Shown: positions 1-6,284, counted from the first letter of the stretch. The stretch: 6,464 bases of DNA from an uncultured bacterium (GCA_905215195.1 CAJMPF010000104.1:1-6464); one strand, 5' to 3'. Numbers and translations: made by a program. The notes: generated from the sequence alone by a model not told the origin.

Positions 1-102
1 GGTGTCGCCCGCCACGGCGCCTTGCACAAATGTGGCCTTGCCGTTGTCGGCATGTGCCAGACCGTCGGCGCCGTAGGTCATCGATTCTATAGTGAGCTTC
101 AT
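1..102 (-). CDS. TRAM-domain protein, probable 23S rRNA (uracil-5-)-methyltransferase, N-terminal fragment
   Basis: Only the first 34 codons are present; the gene runs off the left edge. The peptide starts MKLTIESMTYGADGLAHA and continues with NGKATFVQGAVAGDT. This fits a TRAM RNA-binding domain: a short beta strand, a G-x-G/A turn, then a 'GK..FV.GA..GD' stretch. TRAM domains at the extreme N-terminus are typical of the RlmD/RlmCD/TrmA-like SAM-dependent enzymes that methylate uracil C5 in 23S rRNA or tRNA. The catalytic methyltransferase domain is outside the window, so the exact target is unknown. The ATG at 102-100 is preceded by AGGCAGGA, a usable ribosome binding site. The gene lies downstream of ppk1 on the same strand, 113 bp after its stop and beyond a strong terminator, with only about 48 bp left for a promoter. 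The family call is moderately sure; another TRAM protein is possible. Confidence 0.6.
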   Translation of the reverse strand, partial: MKLTIESMTYGADGLAHADNGKATFVQGAVAGDT

Positions 103-150
103 ATTCCTGCCTGTCATTCGCGTTGTTGTTCGCACCATGGTAGCAGGGAA

Positions 151-192
151 AAGCGCCCCGCATCCGAGGCTTTCCTCAAATGCGGGGCGCTT
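151..192 (-). terminator. Rho-independent terminator of ppk1
   Basis: A perfect 13-bp inverted repeat pairs 151-163 (AAGCGCCCCGCAT) with 180-192. Inside the 16-nt loop a further GAGG/CCTC pair (166-169 with 174-177) extends the fold. Read on the minus strand the stem ends in TTTT followed by CCC, which suits termination of ppk1, whose stop lies 24 bp upstream. On the plus strand no T-tract follows. Confidence 0.8.
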
Positions 193-213
193 CTACAAAC
201 TGCTTCTACAAAC
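189..213. repeat. 13-bp-period tandem duplication next to the ppk1 stop
   Basis: GCTTCTACAAAC occurs at 189-200 and again at 202-213, between the terminator stem and the ppk1 stop codon (216-218). The first copy overlaps the last bases of the terminator arm. It looks like a small slippage duplication; no function is evident. Confidence 0.6.
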
Positions 214-215
214 GA

Positions 216-2795
216 CTATTTCGTCTTGCCGGTAATGAGCGTCTTAAGACCCAGGCCGATCAGACCCAGGCCCATGCGCACGCGACCGGGGCGATGGCGC
301 TCGATGGCCTTGGTCTTGCCGGCGGGCTTATCGCGACGGGCGCTCGTCTCGGGTGCGGGCTTGGTGACCTGCGGCTCGGGCTGAGGTGCAGGTGCGGGCT
401 CGGGCTCAATGACGGTCGCCTGGACCTCTTGGACCTTGGGTGTGGCCGGCTGCGGCTCAGGAGCAGGGGCGGGCTTTGCCTCGGCGGCGGGCTCCGGAGT
501 CGCAGTAGCGGGCTCGGACGCTTTCTCCACGGCGGGCTCTGCGGCAGCCTCGGGCTCATTCACCGGGGGAGCGGCAACCGCTTCCGGTTTGGCAGCTGCC
601 CCGTGTTCAACCTCGTCCTGAATAGCTTTTTCGGCCACACGTTCCTTTTTCTGTGCGCGCTGCTGCGCGGCGGCCTCGGCGTTGCGATAGGCACGCTCCA
701 GTAGAGCTTCCTGCGAGTTGAAGGGTTTCTCACCCTCTGCACGCTCCACGGGGACCCAGGTGCCGTCGCTCGTGAGGCTGCGGGCCTTCACGTTGTCGCG
801 CAGCTGCATGCCCATGTACTCGTGCACTAGGGCGCGGCAGGTGGGGTCGAGCACGGGGAAGGCGATCTCCACGCGGTGCTCGGTGTTGCGTGTCATCATG
901 TCTGCCGAGCTCAGGTAAATCATGTCCGAGTCCACGCCGAAAGCATAGACGCGCGCGTGCTCCAAAAAGCGTCCGACGATGGAGCGGACATGCACGTTCT
1001 CGGTCTTGCCAGGAACACCGGGCTTGAGGCACGAGATGCCGCGGATGATCATGTCTACGCGCACGCCGGCACACGATGCCTCGGCGATTTTGTCGATGAC
1101 CTCGCGGTCGGTGAGCGAGTTGAGCTTAAAGAACACACGGGCGGGCTCGCCAGCGAGGGCGCGCTGGATCTCGCGATCCAGGCCGCGCATGATGAGCGGC
1201 TTCAGGCCCACGGGTGCCACGCCCAGGAAGCGGTAATCGCCGCGCAGATTGCCCAGCGACAGGTTGCGGAAGAACAGGTTGGCGTCCTCACCGATGCCGG
1301 GATGGGCGGTCATGAGCATAAAGTCGCTGTAGAGCTTGGCCGTCTTCTCGTTAAAGTTGCCGGTGCCCAACAGCGTCAGACGGGTAAGCGCCATGCCCTC
1401 GCGATAGGTGAGCTGGCAGATCTTGGAGTGGCACTTAAAGCCCTCGGAGCCGTAGATGACGGTGCAGCCCGCTTCTTCCAGACGCTCGGCCCACTCGATG
1501 TTGTTCTGCTCGTCAAAGCGCGCGCGGAGCTCCATGAGCACCGTGACCTCTTTGCCGTTCTCGGCAGCATCGATCAGCGACTCGCACAGGCGGCTCTGCT
1601 TGGCCACGCGGTAGAGCGTGATGCGCAGCGAGATGCACTCGGGGTCGTAGGCTGCCTCGTGCACCAGGTCCAGGAACGGATTCATGGCCTCGTAGGGATA
1701 AAAGAGCAGCTTGTCGTGCTGCAGCACCTGCTCGCGGATGGAGCGGGTCATGTCGATGGTGGGATTGGGCTGCGGCCTAAACGGCGTAAAGAGCAGCTCG
1801 TTGCGCAGGTGCTCGGGAATCTTGCCCTCAATGCCAAAGACGTAGCCCAGGTCGAGCGGGATATCGCAGGTAAAGACAGAGCGGCGCGAAAGTTCGAGCG
1901 CCTTGCGGATGGTCTTGAGCGTTGCCTTCTCGAGCGACCCCGAGACCGCGAGCACTACCGGCTGCAGACGCAGGCGCTTCTTGAGGATGCGCTTCATGTG
2001 CTGGCGGTAGTCCTCTTCCTCTTCGACGCCCTCGCCGTCCGGATCGATGTCGGCGTTGCGGGTGACGCGGATCAGCGCACGATCCAGCGGCTTATAGGAG
2101 CCAAAGCAGCTGTCCAGGCAGGCGAGGATGACGTCCTCGAGCAAGATGTAGGAGTAGGTGCCGGTGGGCGAGGGGATCTCGACCACGCGGTTCATCGAGG
2201 CGGGAATCTCGATAAGGCCCAGCAGGCTCTCCTCGTCGGTGGCGCCGTCCAGACCACAGGCCAGATAGAGCGCGCCATTGCGTAGGTTGGGGAAGGGGTG
2301 GCGAGGATCGATGACCAGCGGCGAGATGACCGGCGACACGTAGGCCTGGAAGTAGCGGGTTACAAAGGTGCGCTCCTCGGGCGTAAGCGAATCGATGCGG
2401 GCGCGGTGAACGCCCAAGGTGTCGAGCTTGCCCTCGATGCTCTTAAAGATGGACTCCCAACGGGTAAGGAGCCCGGGCATTTCGGCCATGACAGCATCGA
2501 CCTGTTCGGAGGCGGTCATATTGCTCTTGTTGTCGACAGGTTGCTTTTTGAGCTCTGCCAGATCGGACAGGCCGCCCACGCGCACCATGAGAAACTCGTC
2601 GAGGTTAGACTCGAAAATCGACACGAACTTTAGACGCTCGAACAGCGGAACGGTCTCATCGAAGGCTTCGTCAAGCACACGGTTGTCAAAGCGTAGCCAG
2701 CTGAGCTCTCGGTTCTGCGTGTACGAGAAGTCGCGAGGCGGTTTGCGCAGCTTTGCGGCGGCTTGCTTTTTTTCGATTTTGCTCGGCATATGCAT
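216..2795 (-). CDS. ppk1: Polyphosphate kinase 1 with long Ala/Pro/Glu-rich C-terminal extension
   Basis: The 859-aa product reversibly polymerises the gamma-phosphate of ATP into inorganic polyphosphate. The N-terminal domain opens with NRELSWLRFDNRVLDEA (28-44) and has ESNLDEF (62-68). The phospholipase-D-like catalytic half contains YRVAKQ (395-400), ELRARFDEQ (422-430), the HKD-type CHSK with His456, GTGNFNEKTAKLYSDF (477-492) and a second histidine in EHARVY (His613). The two histidines are 157 residues apart, as in E. coli PPK (His435/His592), and Arg396 and Arg426 sit where the E. coli metal/phosphate-binding arginines map. The family core usually ends near 690-720 residues. Here a charged helical stretch (about 695-730) leads into Ala/Pro/Glu-rich low complexity (730-818) and a basic tail (819-859). 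The start is uncertain: ATG at 2795 has GGA only 3 nt upstream, whereas ATG at 2789 (MPSKIEKK) has it 9 nt upstream. Codon use is mixed, unlike arcA. Function is secure; the tail's role is unknown. Confidence 0.95.
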   Translation of the reverse strand: MHMPSKIEKKQAAAKLRKPPRDFSYTQNRELSWLRFDNRVLDEAFDETVPLFERLKFVSIFESNLDEFLMVRVGGLSDLAELKKQPVDNKSNMTASEQVDAVMAEMPGLLTRWESIFKSIEGKLDTLGVHRARIDSLTPEERTFVTRYFQAYVSPVISPLVIDPRHPFPNLRNGALYLACGLDGATDEESLLGLIEIPASMNRVVEIPSPTGTYSYILLEDVILACLDSCFGSYKPLDRALIRVTRNADIDPDGEGVEEEEDYRQHMKRILKKRLRLQPVVLAVSGSLEKATLKTIRKALELSRRSVFTCDIPLDLGYVFGIEGKIPEHLRNELLFTPFRPQPNPTIDMTRSIREQVLQHDKLLFYPYEAMNPFLDLVHEAAYDPECISLRITLYRVAKQSRLCESLIDAAENGKEVTVLMELRARFDEQNNIEWAERLEEAGCTVIYGSEGFKCHSKICQLTYREGMALTRLTLLGTGNFNEKTAKLYSDFMLMTAHPGIGEDANLFFRNLSLGNLRGDYRFLGVAPVGLKPLIMRGLDREIQRALAGEPARVFFKLNSLTDREVIDKIAEASCAGVRVDMIIRGISCLKPGVPGKTENVHVRSIVGRFLEHARVYAFGVDSDMIYLSSADMMTRNTEHRVEIAFPVLDPTCRALVHEYMGMQLRDNVKARSLTSDGTWVPVERAEGEKPFNSQEALLERAYRNAEAAAQQRAQKKERVAEKAIQDEVEHGAAAKPEAVAAPPVNEPEAAAEPAVEKASEPATATPEPAAEAKPAPAPEPQPATPKVQEVQATVIEPEPAPAPQPEPQVTKPAPETSARRDKPAGKTKAIERHRPGRVRMGLGLIGLGLKTLITGKTK

Positions 2796-2806
2796 CTGTC
2801 CGTTCA

Positions 2807-2821
2807 GTCCCCGCAGGGGAC
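2807..2821 (-). other. Small hairpin in the ppk1 5' untranslated region
   Basis: A perfect 6-bp inverted repeat (GTCCCC 2807-2812, GGGGAC 2816-2821, 3-nt loop) ends 11 bp before the annotated ppk1 start. In the mRNA the GGGGA closest to the start is part of the stem, so the fold could hide a purine-rich ribosome-binding stretch. The stem is clear; a regulatory role is inferred. Confidence 0.4.
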
Positions 2822-2842
2822 GGTAGCCTAACCCTATTCACT

Positions 2843-2871
2843 ATTGTCTCAATTTAGTCGACTTGTGGCAC
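2843..2871 (-). promoter_or_regulatory. Candidate ppk1 promoter
   Basis: On the minus strand GTGCCA (2871-2866, 4/6 to TTGACA) lies 17 bp before GACAAT (2848-2843, 4/6 to TATAAT), giving a predicted leader of roughly 40 nt. A single ACCGTTC (minus strand, 2891-2885) lies just upstream and shares ATACCGTTC with the first arcA box. Other -10 choices such as TAAATT nearby are possible, so this is weak support. Confidence 0.3.
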
Positions 2872-3071
2872 GGACGTATTGTGCGAACGGTATCTTTACC
2901 TACTTCTTACGCTGACAAGTCATAGGACTGACGCCCTGCTCGTCTGCAAGCGGTCTATATCCTCACTCAACTGGTACGTAAGTGTGAATAAGAATGATGG
3001 ATAGCTGAATATCATTGAATGCAGGCGGAAACGTAAACAAACATCATTTATATACATAAAACCGATTTAGC

Positions 3072-3196
3072 TATGCAATTCTGAATCAAAAGTTTAGAGA
3101 TGCAATTGCAAATAGTTTTTAGGAAAAAAGAGCGTTTACCTTAGAAAAGTTACTTTAGAACGCCGAAGTACATTATGGGGGAATCTCATGCGATAT
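3072..3196. repeat. Diverged upstream block shared with the second arcA (copy 1)
   Basis: The AT-rich gap 2872-3196 holds no convincing gene. From about 3072 it aligns with 6163-6285. TATGCAATT (3072-3080 and 6163-6171), AAAGTTTAG (3089-3097 and 6187-6195) and a 22-bp block (3117-3138 and 6206-6227, 18/22 identical, starting TTTTAGGA and ending GCGTTTA) occur in the same order. The last block has exactly the same distance to the ATG in both copies (offset 3089). A 10-bp palindrome TGCAATTGCA (3101-3110) is found only in this copy. Left of 3072 the sequence shows an AATGAT/ATCATT inverted repeat (2993-2998 and 3011-3016) and little else. Confidence 0.6.
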
Positions 3197-3224
3197 ACCG
3201 TTCATCGCACTTTGTTGACCGTTC
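3197..3224 (+). promoter_or_regulatory. Tandem ACCGTTC operator upstream of arcA
   Basis: ACCGTTC occurs at 3197-3203 and 3218-3224, start to start 21 bp, so both copies face the same side of the helix. The second runs into GTTCGGGGGC.AGGTGGAA, which is almost unchanged before the second arcA. The boxes lie about 50 and 70 bp upstream of the predicted transcription start, a normal place for an activator bound as a tandem dimer. The binding protein is not known; a LuxR-type regulator is one guess. Confidence 0.5.
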
Positions 3225-3234
3225 GGGGGCGAGG

Positions 3235-3263
3235 TGGAATTGCGGGTGGAATTTGGATATAAC
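3235..3263 (+). promoter_or_regulatory. arcA promoter
   Basis: TATAAC (3258-3263), within TTTGGATATAAC, is a good -10. Seventeen bp upstream sits only TGGAAT (3235-3240, 3/6 to TTGACA). The second arcA has the same arrangement (TGGAAG, 17 bp, TATAAA). A strong -10 with a weak but conserved -35 region suggests activator dependence. The predicted start is near 3270, where the conserved GTCAGCAA begins. Confidence 0.55.
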
Positions 3264-3270
3264 TAGAGCT

Positions 3271-3344
3271 GTCAGCAAGCAGCGTCCGCTATGGAAGGGC
3301 GCTGAGAGATTCGGCCGAAAGGCCCGAAAGAAAGGTAGGAGGCC
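3271..3344 (+). promoter_or_regulatory. Structured 5' leader and ribosome binding site of arcA
   Basis: This predicted 74-nt leader starts GTCAGCAA. Hairpin 1 pairs 3280-3287 with 3297-3304 (8 bp including one G-U, 9-nt loop). Hairpin 2 pairs 3311-3316 with 3321-3327 with one bulged C (3323) and a GAAA tetraloop. It is followed by an A-rich spacer and AGGAGG (3337-3342), only 2 nt before the ATG; AAAGG at 3331-3335 is an alternative contact at 9 nt. The leader of the second arcA forms the same two hairpins with changes that keep pairing, which supports a real RNA structure. No known riboswitch class was recognised. Confidence 0.55.
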
Positions 3345-4586
3345 ATGACGAAAGGTCTGCACGTGCCTTCCGAGATCGGCAAGCTCAGGAAGGTCTGCCT
3401 GCACCGCCCCGGCGACGAGCTCCTCAACCTGCCGCCCGACGAGCTCGAGCGACTCCTGTTCGACGACGTCCCGTTCCTGGAGGTCGCGCAGCAGGAGCAC
3501 GACACCTTCGCCCAGATCCTGAGGGACCAGGGCGTGGAGGTCCTCTACCTCGAGAACCTCGTCGCCGAGGTGTTCGACCAGGTCCCCGGCGCCCGCGCCG
3601 AGTTCACCGACCAGTACATAGCCGAGGCCGGCATCCGCGGCCAGCACATGCCGCAGATCGTCCGCGAGAAGCTGGACTCCATCGAGGACAACCTCGAGTT
3701 CGTCAAGAAGACCATGGCCGGCATGACCAAGGCCGAGATCGACCTGCCCCTCACGGCGTCCACGACCCTCGACTCCCTGGTCAACTCCGAGTCCGAGTCC
3801 GACCTGATCATCGACCCGATGCCCAACCTCTACTTCACCCGCGACCCGTTCGCGGTCGTCGGCGAGGGCGTCAACCTCAACCGCATGTACTCGGTCACCC
3901 GCAACCGCGAGACCCTGTACGGCAAGTACGTCTTCAAGTACCACCCCGACTACAAGGACGTCTCCCTGTACTTCCGCCGCGACTGCCAGTTCCACACCGA
4001 GGGCGGCGACGTGCTGAACATCAACGAGAAGACCCTCGCCGTCGGCATCTCCCAGCGCACCCAGGCCGCCGCGATCGACGTCATGGCCCAGAACATCTTC
4101 TGGAACTCCGACTCCAAGGTCGAGCGCATCCTGGCCTTCGACATCCCGGTCTCGCGCGCCTTCATGCACCTCGACACGGTCTTCACCCAGATCGACGTCG
4201 ATAAGTTCACGATCCACCCCGCCATCATGGGCACCCTGCGCGTCTACGAGCTGACCGCCGGCAAGAACCCGGGCGACGTGAACATCCGCCTGATCGAGGA
4301 CACCCTCGAGCACGTCCTGGAGGACGCCACCGGCGTCGACCAGGTCAAGCTGATCCCCTGCGGCGGCGGCGACCCGATCGCGGCCTCCCGCGAGCAGTGG
4401 AACGACGGCTCCAACACCCTGTGCGTCGAGCCCGGCAAGATCTGCGTCTACGCCCGCAACACCGTCACCAACGACGTGCTGTACAAGGAGGGCCTGGACC
4501 TTCTCGTCGTGCCCTCCGCCGAGCTCTCCCGCGGCCGCGGCGGCCCGCGCTGCATGAGCATGCCCTTCTGGCGCGAGGACCTCTAA
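3345..4586 (+). CDS. arcA: Arginine deiminase
   Basis: The 413-aa product hydrolyses L-arginine to L-citrulline and ammonia in the cytoplasm, the first step of the arginine deiminase ATP-yielding route. Length matches the family (about 405-420). The N-terminus IGKLRKVCLHRPGDEL (11-26) is typical. The guanidino-modifying active site is complete: FTRDPF with Asp167, EGGD with Glu219 and Asp222, HLDTVF with His275 and Asp277, and the nucleophile Cys403 in GGPRCMSMPFWRED at the C-terminus. The start is fixed by family alignment and by AGGAGG just upstream. Codon use is extreme: nearly all third positions are C or G, with few exceptions, three of them in the first nine codons (AAA, GGT, CCT). Both flanking genes use mixed codons, so this gene is probably very highly expressed. 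It has its own promoter and structured leader. A second copy begins at 6434. Confidence 0.97.
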   Translation: MTKGLHVPSEIGKLRKVCLHRPGDELLNLPPDELERLLFDDVPFLEVAQQEHDTFAQILRDQGVEVLYLENLVAEVFDQVPGARAEFTDQYIAEAGIRGQHMPQIVREKLDSIEDNLEFVKKTMAGMTKAEIDLPLTASTTLDSLVNSESESDLIIDPMPNLYFTRDPFAVVGEGVNLNRMYSVTRNRETLYGKYVFKYHPDYKDVSLYFRRDCQFHTEGGDVLNINEKTLAVGISQRTQAAAIDVMAQNIFWNSDSKVERILAFDIPVSRAFMHLDTVFTQIDVDKFTIHPAIMGTLRVYELTAGKNPGDVNIRLIEDTLEHVLEDATGVDQVKLIPCGGGDPIAASREQWNDGSNTLCVEPGKICVYARNTVTNDVLYKEGLDLLVVPSAELSRGRGGPRCMSMPFWREDL

Positions 4587-4648
4587 GGTCTTCAAGGACC
4601 CGTACAGGTCTTAATACATACATCTAGCTGCCATTAGATGTCTCCCAT

Positions 4649-4678
4649 TGGGGCGGTGCGGGTATTCGCACCGCCCCA
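4649..4678 (+). terminator. Hairpin after arcA, terminator with weak T-tract
   Basis: GGGGCGGTGCG (4650-4660) pairs perfectly with CGCACCGCCCC (4667-4677) around a 6-nt loop, plus a closing T-A pair, making a 12-bp GC-rich stem. It is followed by TTCTTGT rather than a run of T, so termination may be partial and allow some read-through into the aminotransferase. A smaller hairpin, CATCTA/TAGATG (4621-4626 with 4635-4640), lies just upstream. Both could also protect the arcA mRNA 3' end. Confidence 0.65.
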
Positions 4679-4735
4679 TTCTTGTATGAGGAACGTCAAC
4701 ACGATTGGATGACTGCTTTTGTAAGGAGCTTGGTC

Positions 4736-5860
4736 ATGGATATCAAGGCAATCGGCGTTGAGGAGTGGCTCAACGTTTGGGAGAAGAGCGCCACGTGGGA
4801 TATCGCCCAGTCGACGATTTCGTCGCTTACCATGGGCGAGCTTCGCGCGCTCGACGAACAGGACGGCGCCACGTTCTACGAGCGCCTGGATCGCGAGAAG
4901 ATGAACTACGGCTGGATCGAGGGTTCGCCGGAGTTTAAGGCCGAGGTTGCCAAGCTGTATCGTCGCGAGGTCAATCCCGATCACATTCTGCAGACCAATG
5001 GCTGCACGGGCGCGAACCTCAACGCCATCATGGCCGTAGTCGAGCCCGGCGACCACGTTATCGCCGAGTGGCCTACCTATGCGCCGCTCTATGAGATTCC
5101 GCGTACGCTTGGCGCCGAGGTCGAGTATTGGGAGCTTCGCGAGGAGCTCGGGTGGAAACCCGATATCGAACAGCTCAAGCGCTCGGTGCGCCCCAACACG
5201 AAGCTCATCTGCATCAACAACGCATCGAACCCCATCGGTACGGTGCTTGATGCCGATACGCTCGGCCAGATTGCCGAGATCGCCCGCTCGGTTGGCGCCT
5301 ATGTGCTGTGCGACGAGGTGTATCTGCCGCTTGAGAACACTGAGGACTTTTTGTCGATGGCCGATGTGTACGAGAAGGCCATCGTCACCAACTCGGTGTC
5401 CAAGACCTATTCGACGCCTGCGGCCCGCGTGGGCTGGGTTGTGGCAGACGAAGAGGTATCTAACCGCATTCGCACGTACCGCGACTACACCATGATTTGC
5501 GGCGGTGTGTTCAACGACGCCCTGGCGACCTATGTGCTTGAGCACAAGGATAAGATTCTCGAGCGCAATCGCAAGATCGTGTTTGGCAACCGCGATATCG
5601 CGCAGGTTTGGATCGATACGCAGCATCGCGTTTCCTGGACGGCCCCGCAGGGCGTGTCCACCTCGTTTATCCAGCTGGATATTCCCGAGGATGACGAGGA
5701 GTTCTGCAGGCGCCTGCTGTCCGAGAGGGGAGTGCTGCTGGTCCCCGGTAGCCGTTTTGAGCTTCCCTGCGGCGCACGCCTGGGCTACTGCGCGAGCGAG
5801 GACGTTCTGCGCGAGGGCCTGAGGCTTTTGGGCGAGGCGCTGGCGGAGTTCGATCGCTAG
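4736..5860 (+). CDS. PLP-dependent class I/II aminotransferase, ArcT-like
   Basis: The 374-aa product is a fold-type I aminotransferase with all cofactor contacts visible: NGCTGANL (88-95) for the phosphate loop, Tyr115 in WPTYAPLYE, NNASNPIG with Asn165, CDEVY with Asp193 and Tyr196, the Schiff-base lysine Lys223 in NSVSKTYSTPAARVGW, and a C-terminal Arg348 (CGARLGYC) where the substrate carboxylate arginine usually sits. The amino donor cannot be read from sequence. Lactic acid bacteria carry a transaminase-like arcT of unclear substrate in their arginine deiminase operons; this gene lies between two arcA copies, so the same role is inferred. The start at 4736 is chosen because AAGGAG (4723-4728) lies 7 nt upstream; in-frame starts at 4682 and 4709 lack such a site. 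It lies 149 bp after arcA beyond a leaky-looking hairpin, with no clear promoter of its own. Codon use is mixed, in contrast with arcA. Confidence 0.88.
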   Translation: MDIKAIGVEEWLNVWEKSATWDIAQSTISSLTMGELRALDEQDGATFYERLDREKMNYGWIEGSPEFKAEVAKLYRREVNPDHILQTNGCTGANLNAIMAVVEPGDHVIAEWPTYAPLYEIPRTLGAEVEYWELREELGWKPDIEQLKRSVRPNTKLICINNASNPIGTVLDADTLGQIAEIARSVGAYVLCDEVYLPLENTEDFLSMADVYEKAIVTNSVSKTYSTPAARVGWVVADEEVSNRIRTYRDYTMICGGVFNDALATYVLEHKDKILERNRKIVFGNRDIAQVWIDTQHRVSWTAPQGVSTSFIQLDIPEDDEEFCRRLLSERGVLLVPGSRFELPCGARLGYCASEDVLREGLRLLGEALAEFDR

Positions 5861-5909
5861 GATTCCGATGGTCTTCGGGGGCCTTATCCAAATTAGCCGA
5901 AGATAATCG

Positions 5910-5950
5910 AAAACGGACCCGTTTCCCTAGGGGAAGCGGGTCCGTTTTTC
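5910..5950 (+). terminator. Strong terminator after the aminotransferase, possibly bidirectional
   Basis: ACGGACCCGTTTCCC (5913-5927) pairs with GGGAAGCGGGTCCGT (5931-5945) through 15 bp with one G-U and a 3-nt loop, extended by flanking A-T pairs. TTTTT (5945-5949) follows on the plus strand. On the minus strand the stem is followed by TTTTCGATT, so it could also stop transcription coming from the right. Confidence 0.88.
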
Positions 5951-6010
5951 TATACCGAGAAGTCAAGTTGTTACAAATGGGGCCGTAAAGCGAGGCGGTA
6001 TCCGCTGGGC

Positions 6011-6057
6011 CTTATACTGAGTTTCCGGTGAACGGTATCAAGCGTCTGGTAAACGGT
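6011..6057 (-). promoter_or_regulatory. Candidate minus-strand promoter with tandem ACCGTT boxes
   Basis: On the minus strand ACCGTTT (6057-6051) and ACCGTTC (6036-6030) are 21 bp apart, the same spacing as before arcA. TTGATA (6041-6036, 5/6) precedes TATAAG (6016-6011, 5/6) with a long 19-bp spacer. A transcript would start near 6004 and meet the hairpin at 5910-5950 within about 100 nt; no coding gene lies in that path. A plus-strand use of TATACT (6013-6018) cannot be excluded. Confidence 0.35.
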
Positions 6058-6162
6058 AATTTATTTATCAGAAATGAATAGGACAAACTTTTTTCTGAAT
6101 AAAAATGAAAATGGTTGAGACGCGGTGTGAACCGCTAATTCTATTCATAGCTTTATTGGAGA

Positions 6163-6284
6163 TATGCAATTTGAGGATGGTTTAACAAAGTTTAGTTCCA
6201 TTTGATTTTAGGATTAAAACGCGTTTAAGCACGTAAATACGCTTTATTAAGATGAAGTGTGCCATGCGTGAAGTATATGTGTAT
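6163..6284. repeat. Diverged upstream block shared with the first arcA (copy 2)
   Basis: This is the counterpart of 3072-3196, with TATGCAATT, AAAGTTTAG and the TTTTAGGA...GCGTTTA block in the same order and nearly the same distances to the start codon. Between blocks the two copies have diverged heavily. The stretch 6061-6162, to the left, is AT-rich; I see no gene or clear site in it. Confidence 0.6.

Noticed and set aside
180..704. Glycine/arginine/leucine-rich plus-strand frame
   Set aside because: It is the complement of the low-complexity ppk1 tail; its repeats merely mirror that tail.
876..2285. 469-codon open frame on the plus strand inside ppk1
   Set aside because: It is antisense to the conserved catalytic core of ppk1 and shows no recognisable motifs; GC-rich codon use keeps this frame open.
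3005..3022. Possible ArgR operator (TGAAT...ATGCA) upstream of arcA
   Set aside because: The half-sites are too far apart for a normal Arg box and the site is not kept before the second arcA; chance matches are common in AT-rich DNA.
3231..3245. T-box-like string AGGTGGAATTGCGGG
   Set aside because: It resembles the T-box sequence only in copy 1, lies upstream of the predicted start, and lacks a Stem I or specifier region; copy 2 does not keep the second half.
3188..3262. 24-aa leader-peptide-like ORF with four arginines and an upstream GGGGGAA
   Set aside because: It starts upstream of the predicted arcA promoter, spans the operators and -10, and has no counterpart in the second copy, so an arginine attenuator peptide is not supported.
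3186..4595. 469-codon open frame on the minus strand across arcA
   Set aside because: It is rich in Val, Ala, Gly, Leu and Asp, as expected from the complement of C/G-ending codons. It is a by-product of arcA codon bias, with no family signature.
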